DNA from: DATKMS01 sp041497995
GTDB lineage: Bacteria; Desulfobacterota; Binatia; HRBIN30
DNA length: 20,874 bases
Direction: 5' to 3'
Assembly (NCBI GenBank): GCA_041497995.1
Contig: JBGQHM010000075.1
Span: 1-20,874 of the forward strand
In this document: positions 15,598-20,874 of the stretch, piece by piece
How the letters are laid out: each line of letters opens with the position of its first letter
Numbering within the stretch: the stretch's first letter is position 1
The notes under the pieces: model-generated
Databases searched by the model: none
What the model was told of the DNA's origin: nothing
The model's input: the letters and a program-made list of their open reading frames with translations, nothing else
Position numbers and translations under genes: made by a program

Positions 15598-16681
15598 TCA
15601 CAGCACGGGCCAGACGTTCGATGGCTGCTTGGGAAATAGGACCGGCAACAGCGTGCGTGCCGCGTCGTGGCGGACCAGGCAGTCGGGGAAGGCGTACTGC
15701 AGCTCGTCAAGGGAACGGTAGCCGAAGAGCACTTGCAAGAAAGTGCGGCCCGGGAACGATGCGTCGGCGCGGCCTGCAGAGCTGGGAACACCTTTTTCGA
15801 TGCCCTTGAGTCCAAGCGGGACGTGCCACGACGCGACGTCTGCGGTCGCAACGCGCCGCAGTCGTTGCAGCGTACCCCGCACCGGTTGCACGCAGGTACT
15901 GCAACACACTCGGCGTGATCGCTTGCCATGATGCCGACGGAATCAATTCGTACATGATGAGTGTGATGAAGGCCCCCGATAGCTTCGCTGCATGGACCAG
16001 GAATCCGACCGGCGAGCCGTCCGGCCCTTCGATGATCGCGAGCACAAAGCAAGGCCGGCTGCACCCGCCGTGTCCCTGCAGCTCGTAGCGCCACACACTG
16101 GCGTCGCGGCACGCAGCCATCAGGTAACGGCTGCGCGCGCGGTCGGCTGTAGGCGCTATGAACGCGATATCGGCCTCAGTGGCGGCGCGCACCGTGTGGC
16201 CGGCCGTCGGCTGCAGCGATGCCACGTCAACACTCAACTCGCCGTGCAGCGCCAACGCCATCTGGTATCCGAACTGGTGATAGAAGCCGGGGATACCGTC
16301 GATCGCCTGCAGCTGCTGACCGCGCGCGACGCTCCATTCGTGCAGCACCGCGAACTGCCGGCGCACCAATCCCTGGCCGCGGTAGTCGGGATGCGTGCCG
16401 ACCAACTCCGGTTGCCCGACGCCGATGGCAATACCGCCGTACGACCACGTCTGCGAGATGAGGCAGAGCGACGACACGATGCGGCCCGAGCGCGTGTCTT
16501 CGACGACGCAGAAATCATTCGGCTCCACGTGCGGATGGCGGCCATCCAGCAAATCCGCGGTCCACGCGGCGATACCGGCATCCGGCTCCGCAGCATCTTG
16601 GTAGCGCAAGACGTCGCCGTTGAACGCGATCAGCGCGTCACGGTCGGCCACCGTTGCGCGGCGAGTCCGAAACTGAGTCAT
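15598..16681 (-). pseudogene. GNAT acetyltransferase, frameshifted and internally shortened
   Basis: The first frame (from ATG 16681) is a good GNAT: FCVVEDTRSGRIVSSLCL (57-74), VGTHPDYRGQGLVRRQF (94-110, acetyl-CoA loop RGQGLV), GIPGFYHQFGYQ (129-140), then a second half-domain to about residue 270 (ITPSVLQYLRATG). After that the frame turns into Arg-rich nonsense. The expected C-terminal motif (SFPGRTFLQVLFGYRSLDEL, then FPDCLVRHDAARTLLPVLFP and PSNVWP) is found in another frame from about 15765 to the stop at 15598. Intact relatives have roughly 100 more residues between these parts, so both a deletion and a frameshift are likely. No ribosome binding site is seen: the start codon lies inside an octamer repeat. 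A sequencing error alone would not explain the missing length. Confidence 0.7.
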
Positions 16682-16736
16682 TGACTCACTGAGTCACTGG
16701 ATCATTGGCTCTATGACTCAGTGAACAAATGATTCA
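16673..16736 (-). repeat. Octamer tandem tract filling a spacer (8 x 8 bp, NTGANTCA)
   Basis: Eight in-phase 8-bp units, most of the form NTGA[G/C/T]TCA, each nearly palindromic (TGA-N-TCA). On the minus strand they run from the stop codon of the methyltransferase (16734-16736) to the start codon of the GNAT gene (16679-16681) and into its second and third codons. The whole spacer is repeat. Confidence 0.8.
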
Positions 16737-17501
16737 CTTCTTCCTGGCGCAGAAAACCAGCTCGGCGTGCCGGTCGGTGGCCGACGCATCGGTGTAGTCG
16801 CCGAACGCAGCGACGTCACCGAAGCCCACCTTTTCGAGCATCATCTCGAACTCGTACTTGTGGTACCAGCGCAGTTGATGCGTGCGCATCTCGGAATCGA
16901 TCAGCCGGCCGGTCTGGTAGACCTCGAAGCGCAACCAGATGCTTTGCTCCTGTTCGAGCCGGTTGCTGCGCGTGCACTCGTAGATGTGGATCAGCGCGCC
17001 GTCACTGGGCCGCGTGCCCGACCGCCGTAGCCGCCACTGGTTCTCCCGCCGGAAATCCGTCCACGGCACGAAGAGCGAGATCATCACCTGGCCGCCGGGC
17101 TCGAGATGGGCATGGAAGCGCCGCAACGCCTCGAAGGCTTCATCGCGCTGCGCCAAGATCTGGAAGGAACCGAACGGGATGTAAATGGTGGCGTAGTGGC
17201 GCGGCAGATCGAGATCCTGCATGAGCTGCTGGTGGAGCACCGGCGTGAGGCCGTACTCCTGTGCCTTGCTCCGGCAGAGGGCCAGCATCTCCGGAGAGGA
17301 GTCCAGCCCTTCGACGTCGAGGCGCTCGCGCAGATACGGCACCAACAGCCGGCCCGTCCCGCAGCCGATTTCCAGTGCCGGACCACGAGCTGCAACAATG
17401 CGGCGCTGAAAGAAGGCCTGATCGATGAACGGCTCTCCGCCGAACCACAAATCGTAACACTGGGCTGAGAGGCCCGTGTAGTGCCACTCCGATTTCACCA
17501 T
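16734..17501 (-). CDS. Class I SAM-dependent methyltransferase
   Basis: 255 residues from ATG 17501; the open frame extends further upstream but only into a hairpin and non-protein-like sequence, and GAGAG precedes this ATG. It starts MVKSEWHYTGLSAQCYDLWFGG. SAM-binding motif ALEIGCGTG (about 42-50), acidic EGLDSSPEML at motif II, then a motif-IV-like YATIYIPFGSFQ (about 103-114), EPGGQVMISLFVPW, and a C-terminal beta region ending HAELVFCARKK. This is a small free-standing methyltransferase of the type-11/25 kind; the acceptor is unknown. A hairpin separates it from ppnP; downstream the octamer tract leads into the GNAT remnant. Confidence 0.9.
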   Translation of the reverse strand: MVKSEWHYTGLSAQCYDLWFGGEPFIDQAFFQRRIVAARGPALEIGCGTGRLLVPYLRERLDVEGLDSSPEMLALCRSKAQEYGLTPVLHQQLMQDLDLPRHYATIYIPFGSFQILAQRDEAFEALRRFHAHLEPGGQVMISLFVPWTDFRRENQWRLRRSGTRPSDGALIHIYECTRSNRLEQEQSIWLRFEVYQTGRLIDSEMRTHQLRWYHKYEFEMMLEKVGFGDVAAFGDYTDASATDRHAELVFCARKK

Positions 17502-17576
17502 GGGTCTCTCAACACCTGACGTATCCGAGGTTTGAAGTCCAGCCCACCTTTGTGGCAGCTGCCATAGGTCCGGTGG

Positions 17577-17596
17577 CGCGGGCCTCCGTGCCCGCG
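17577..17596 (-). terminator. Hairpin between ppnP and the methyltransferase
   Basis: A 7-bp all-GC stem (CGCGGGC / GCCCGCG) with a 6-nt loop, starting 9 bp after the ppnP stop on the minus strand. No clear U-tract. It also resembles GC-rich palindromes dispersed in such genomes. Confidence 0.5.
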
Positions 17597-17604
17597 AGGC
17601 TTCT

Positions 17605-17886
17605 TCAGAGGAACTCGCACCAATACGCAGCGGGCTGGTCGGCGCGCACGTCGAAACCACTCTTGGCGGCCACCTCGAATGCGGTTCCTGCCGGATAGAC
17701 GCGCCAGTCCGGCGCGCCACTCTGGCGAACGAAGAGCTCGCCGGTCACCACGGTCATCCGCTCCGCGCCGTTCGTATTGAAGTGAAACTCTCCAACGTCG
17801 ACGACGCCGACCGTGTGTTGTCGGCCGTTGCGTTCGAACCCGACGCTCTGAACCTTACCCTCGAAGTAGCTGTTGTGTTTGAGCAT
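17605..17886 (-). CDS. ppnP: Pyrimidine/purine nucleoside phosphorylase PpnP (cupin, DUF1255)
   Basis: 93 residues, almost the same length as the E. coli protein (94). It aligns end to end with YaiE/PpnP: N-terminal NSYFEGKVQSVGF, GVVDVGEFHFNT, ERMTVVTGELFV, DWRVYPAGTAFEVAAKSGF and the C-terminal YWCEFL. The family splits many nucleosides with phosphate to base plus ribose-1-phosphate, in the cytoplasm, in nucleoside salvage. ATG 17886 has AAAGGAG upstream. It is divergent from the histidine phosphatase with 97 bp between, where both promoters should lie; I see no obvious -35/-10 pair. Assignment is firm. Confidence 0.94.
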   Translation of the reverse strand: MLKHNSYFEGKVQSVGFERNGRQHTVGVVDVGEFHFNTNGAERMTVVTGELFVRQSGAPDWRVYPAGTAFEVAAKSGFDVRADQPAAYWCEFL

Positions 17887-17983
17887 GCGCTCCTTTTACT
17901 GGAGCTCCTTACCGCTGCCAACCACTGAGCGCGGTCTGGAGGAGAGTTGCATCATCAGCCCGATGGCGTAGGATCGCGCGCCG

Positions 17984-18718
17984 ATGTCCCGCCTGACCGA
18001 ACCAGTGCTGAGTCTCGAAGAGCGTGAACGGCGCGGTCGCAGCGATCTGCCACTTGAGCTGATTCTCATCCGTCACGCTGAGCCAGATTGGGAAACCGCC
18101 CGGCAGAAGGGCGTAGACCCTGGCCTGACGGAATTGGGCCGCCGGCAGGCGGCGGATCTTGCCGAGCATCTTCGCGGTTGTCCGCTCGCCGCACTCTACT
18201 GCAGCCCGCTGGAGCGCGCGCAGGAGACCGCAGCAGCCATCGCGGCAACCCAGCAACTGTCGGTGAACACCGCGCAAGATCTCGCGGAGATCGGCGTCCC
18301 GCTCCTGCAGAACGCCTCGCAGACGGACGTCGATGCGTACTTCCTGGCTGCAGCGAAGCGCCCATTTCGTGACCACTGGGAGGGCTTCCCCGGAGGCGAG
18401 CCGTTCCGTGCGTTCCACGTGCGCGTGACTGCCGCGATCGGCGAGGTCTTCGCGCACTATAGCGTCCACGCGCAAGTGATCGATGGATTTCCCGCGTGGT
18501 CGTCTCCGGCACGCGCGCAGACCTTGCGCATCGGTGTCGTCGGGCACGGCGGAACGAACGGCGTGATCCTCACGCATCTCCTCGGTGTGCCGGCCGTACC
18601 CTGGGAATGGATCCGCTTCGAAACGCGGCTCGCGGCGTACAGTGTGCTCGCGTTGCGCGCGATCAACGACCAGGGCTACATCTGGTCGCTGCAGCAGTTC
18701 GGCCGCCGTGCCGGTTGA
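17984..18718 (+). CDS. Histidine phosphatase (phosphoglycerate mutase-like) family protein
   Basis: 244 residues. The catalytic core shows LIRHAEPDW (28-36, phospho-acceptor His31 with Arg30), GLTELGRRQA (47-56), YCSPLERAQET (72-82, Arg78), Glu102 in LAEIG as likely proton donor and VVGHGGTNG (185-193, second His188). All key residues are present. The N-terminal 22 residues before the first strand are longer than usual and charged, so the start may lie later, but no better ATG/GTG with a binding site is seen; GGATCG upstream is weak. The GHGGTNGVILTHLLG part is like broad small-molecule phosphatases rather than glycolytic mutase. Substrate unknown. About 112 bp of non-coding DNA and a palindromic repeat follow. 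Confidence 0.9.
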   Translation: MSRLTEPVLSLEERERRGRSDLPLELILIRHAEPDWETARQKGVDPGLTELGRRQAADLAEHLRGCPLAALYCSPLERAQETAAAIAATQQLSVNTAQDLAEIGVPLLQNASQTDVDAYFLAAAKRPFRDHWEGFPGGEPFRAFHVRVTAAIGEVFAHYSVHAQVIDGFPAWSSPARAQTLRIGVVGHGGTNGVILTHLLGVPAVPWEWIRFETRLAAYSVLALRAINDQGYIWSLQQFGRRAG

Positions 18719-18830
18719 GCGCCCATCGAGAGCGTCAGCGCGCACGGTACAGGAGTCATGGGATTCAGAATGAGAGGCCCTTCCGTTCGCCCTGAGATGC
18801 GAATCAGCTGGTGCGTGCTGATCAGTTGGG

Positions 18831-18963
18831 CCAATGAACCAGTCACTGTGGTCTGTCTTTTCGTCATTCCCGCAATCTTTAAGCGGGAATCCACTCGGCG
18901 CCCCCTCCTGGATACCCGCTTAAAGACTGCGGGCATGACGGACCGGAACAGTCGGTTCATTGG
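18831..18963. repeat. MITE-like nested palindromic element (133 bp)
   Basis: Perfect 10-bp terminal inverted repeats (CCAATGAACC, 18831-18840; complement 18954-18963) enclose a long inner inverted repeat: 18862-18894 pairs with 18908-18940 at 29 of 33 positions. Each inner arm is itself a dyad (ATTCCCGC ... GCGGGAAT), like dRS3-type repeats of Neisseria and similar elements in other proteobacteria. No ORF inside. I see no clear target-site duplication. The upstream 18719-18830 has no gene; it holds CCGTTCGCCCTGAG (from 18784), which resembles half of another common dispersed palindrome. Confidence 0.85.
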
Positions 18964-19018
18964 TAGGAGCCGCCCTCTTTTGGCGGCGTCGAAGGGCAGT
19001 CTCGCGTAGGATCTGCGG

Positions 19019-20209
19019 ATGCCCCGACTGAACCCCGACGCCTTGACCTTCGGAACCTTCACCTCGAGCTATCCACCAGTGGAGCAGGTGATCCAGTCGG
19101 CGCAGGGGCTCGAAGCGATGGGCTTCGATCACATCTGGTCAGGCGATCAGTTGCAATTCCAGCATCCGCACGCGCTGTGGCGCCCGGACCTTTGCGACGG
19201 CGCGCGCACCAACCCGAAGCTGGCCGCGAAGTTCGCGCTGCAACCGCTGATGAGTGTCCTCGGCCAGCACACGCGCAAGGTCTGCATCGGCCAAGGCGTG
19301 CTCGACGCGATCCGTCGCGGCCCAGCGATCCTCGCGCAGGAATTTCTGACTACGCAGCACTTCACGCGCGGGCGCGCCATCTTCGCTCTCGCGGCGGGCG
19401 AGTGGAAGAACATCGGACCATACGGGTACAGCCACCAGTATCGCGACTCTCGTCTCGTCGAGACCGTCCAGCTCGTGCGCGCCTTCCTGGAAACCCAAGA
19501 GCCGATCAGCTTCGACGGCCGCTTCTGGAAGCTCGACGGCGCCGTCGTGGAGCTCCCGCCGTACGACGGCGTTCCGCCGCCGCTGTGGGTAGCGGGCGGT
19601 GGACCAAAGGTCCTCGAGGCCGTCGGTCGTTACGCAGACGGTTGGCTGGTGTACACGCCCGGCGCCGTGCGCGGGCGTCCCGAGCTGATCGCGGACAAGC
19701 TCGCGACGGCGCGACTGCACGCCGAACGCGCCGGACGCGATCCGCGCCGCCTCACCTGTGGCACGCTGCCGCTCCTCCTCTGCCATCCCGATCGCGACAA
19801 GGTCGAACGGTGGCTCGATCATCCATTCATGCAATGGCACGCGCTCACGGGCTTCCCGTTCGGCGAGGCCTGGCGCCACTACGGCTACGAGCACCCGCTG
19901 GGTGACCGCTACTCTGTCACGCTCGAAGGCAACATGGCGACCATGCCGCTCGAGCGCGCGCTGGAGCTCTGCCGGCAGGTGCCACGCGACATGGTGAAGG
20001 CGGCACTCTATTGGGGAACGGCCGACGACATCGTGCCGCGTCTGATCGCCGAGGTCGAAGCCGGCGTCCGCCACTTCGCGCTCTGCAACTACGTCGGCTT
20101 CATCTCCCGCGCCGACGCCCCGGCCGCGACCCAGGAGCTGCGCGAAGTGGCGCGCCGCGTGCGCGCGCGCTTCCCGGATCTTGCGGCGCTCTCGACTATG
20201 CTTGGGTGA
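19019..20209 (+). CDS. Luciferase-like (LLM class) flavin/F420-dependent oxidoreductase
   Basis: 396 residues, normal to slightly long. The TIM-barrel pattern of the bacterial luciferase-like superfamily is visible: FGTFTSSYPP (11-20), LEAMGFDHIWSGDQL (31-45), GQGVLDAIRRGPAILAQEF (91-109), GEWKNIGPYGY (127-137, the GEAxNxxPYG-like loop), FDGRFWKL and LWVAGGGPKVLEAVGRYADG (189-208). Members use F420 or FMN to oxidise or reduce alcohols, imines or xenobiotics, or act as monooxygenases; which of these applies cannot be read here. Start ATG 19019 follows GTAGGA, 55 bp after the palindromic element, so any promoter must lie in or beside that element. It is convergent with the DUF2585 gene, 6 bp apart. 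Confidence 0.92.
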   Translation: MPRLNPDALTFGTFTSSYPPVEQVIQSAQGLEAMGFDHIWSGDQLQFQHPHALWRPDLCDGARTNPKLAAKFALQPLMSVLGQHTRKVCIGQGVLDAIRRGPAILAQEFLTTQHFTRGRAIFALAAGEWKNIGPYGYSHQYRDSRLVETVQLVRAFLETQEPISFDGRFWKLDGAVVELPPYDGVPPPLWVAGGGPKVLEAVGRYADGWLVYTPGAVRGRPELIADKLATARLHAERAGRDPRRLTCGTLPLLLCHPDRDKVERWLDHPFMQWHALTGFPFGEAWRHYGYEHPLGDRYSVTLEGNMATMPLERALELCRQVPRDMVKAALYWGTADDIVPRLIAEVEAGVRHFALCNYVGFISRADAPAATQELREVARRVRARFPDLAALSTMLG

Positions 20210-20215
20210 GCGCCG

Positions 20216-20800
20216 TCACTTGCCAAGTTGCCACGTCCTGACGGCCTCGATCGGATAGATCAGCATCACGATGTTCAGCAGCAGGCTGTCGTGGATCCAC
20301 AGTGTCAGCGCCACTTCGAGCAGAATCACCATTCCCACCGTCACGCGAACGGGCAGGCGCGCGGCAAGCATGAAGCCGACCGCGCACGCCAGAATGTCGC
20401 CTACAGAGTTGAACACGCTGTCTCCGTAGTAGCCCAGCGCCATAGTCGCAGCGCGATAGCGGTTGATGACCATGTCGGTGTTTTCGAGGATCTCCCAACC
20501 GGACTCCAGTGCCACCGCCACGACTGCGCGCGTCCCCAGCGGCAGCCGACGCGCCACGAGGTGCAGCAGGAGGTAGAGGAGCACCCCGTGCGTGATGTGC
20601 GTGAAGGTGTACGGGTCGGTGAACTGCTGCGAGTTCTCCGGCCCCCATGCATCACCGGTCCACAGCTTGATCGAGTCGCAGCGGCACCACGGCGTCCGTC
20701 CCATGGCGAGCAGAATCACCGCGGCGAGGCAGATGATTGCCATGGCGACACCCAGATACGCCCACGCTGCAGTCCGGTGGCGAACTTTCGAGAGTTCCAT
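20216..20800 (-). CDS. DUF2585 (UPF0314) integral membrane protein
   Basis: 194 residues with about five membrane helices (12-33, 69-85, 89-101, 133-148, 152-185). The family signature is clear: MGRTPWCRC (33-41), WGPENSQQFTDPYTFTHITHG (about 52-72), ESGWEILENT (99-108), RYRAATMALGYYGDSVFNSV (114-133) and LNIVMLIYPIEAVRTWQ (175-191). Conserved His, Glu and Asp within or near the membrane suggest an intramembrane enzyme rather than a channel, but no function is established. ATG 20800 has only a weak AAGAAG upstream. It faces the oxidoreductase gene tail to tail; what lies upstream is beyond the window. Confidence 0.92.
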   Translation of the reverse strand: MELSKVRHRTAAWAYLGVAMAIICLAAVILLAMGRTPWCRCDSIKLWTGDAWGPENSQQFTDPYTFTHITHGVLLYLLLHLVARRLPLGTRAVVAVALESGWEILENTDMVINRYRAATMALGYYGDSVFNSVGDILACAVGFMLAARLPVRVTVGMVILLEVALTLWIHDSLLLNIVMLIYPIEAVRTWQLGK

Positions 20801-20874
20801 CGACGTTGACGATGATCTTCTTGGCTGAGCCTCGCTGCCGAATCAAGCTTGTACTCACGTGCTGCGCGGTAAGC

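Noticed and set aside
18784..18797. CCGTTCGCCCTGAG as a complete dispersed palindromic repeat
   Set aside because: Only one half is recognisable and the matching arm is absent, so it is at most a degenerate fragment.

Overview
The window is GC-rich, dense bacterial chromosome with short spacers. There is no rRNA, tRNA, CRISPR array, phage gene or intact transposase that I can see. The gene types (two secreted sulfatases, a lipoprotein lipase, a luciferase-like F420/FMN oxidoreductase, a beta-keto acid cleavage enzyme, an SDR, a PpnP, a DUF2585 protein) suggest a Gram-negative soil or water bacterium, probably an uncultured proteobacterial or deltaproteobacterial/Binatota-like lineage. That placement is inference from gene content only.

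Layout. Positions 1-664 hold no gene I can name. From 665 to 13743 everything is on the + strand and almost every product is exported or membrane-bound: a 790-aa secreted triple-repeat protein, a large AtsA-type arylsulfatase, a wrecked porin, a second (ARSB-like) sulfatase, the tail of a broken secreted protein, then a tightly packed run of glycine-zipper protein, lipase-like lipoprotein, DUF4105/Lnb-type membrane protein, an unknown secreted protein and an AI-2E-family permease. From 17886 down to 13816 five minus-strand loci follow: ppnP, a SAM methyltransferase, a damaged GNAT acetyltransferase, a BKACE (DUF849) enzyme and an SDR. Then come a + strand histidine phosphatase, a 133-bp palindromic repeat element and a + strand luciferase-like oxidoreductase. 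A convergent DUF2585 membrane protein closes the window; 20801-20874 shows nothing further.

How the parts may fit. The left block looks like an envelope/periplasm locus: desulfation of sulfate esters outside the cytoplasm, once with a porin for uptake, plus an acyl-ester hydrolase translationally coupled to an Lnb-type domain protein. The BKACE-SDR pair, 16 bp apart, looks like a small keto-acid catabolic unit.

The most unusual features are not genes. Several spacers consist of phase-regular 7- or 8-bp repeat units running from one gene's stop codon towards or up to the next gene's start codon (3033-3053, 12640-12695, 16673-16736). A heptad-based inverted repeat lies in the gene-wreck zone (5739-5810), a MITE-like palindrome lies at 18831-18963, and a roughly 41-bp non-coding element occurs twice, upstream of the genes at 665 and 8155. 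Three loci carry truncated or frameshifted genes, so the locus appears to be remodelling.
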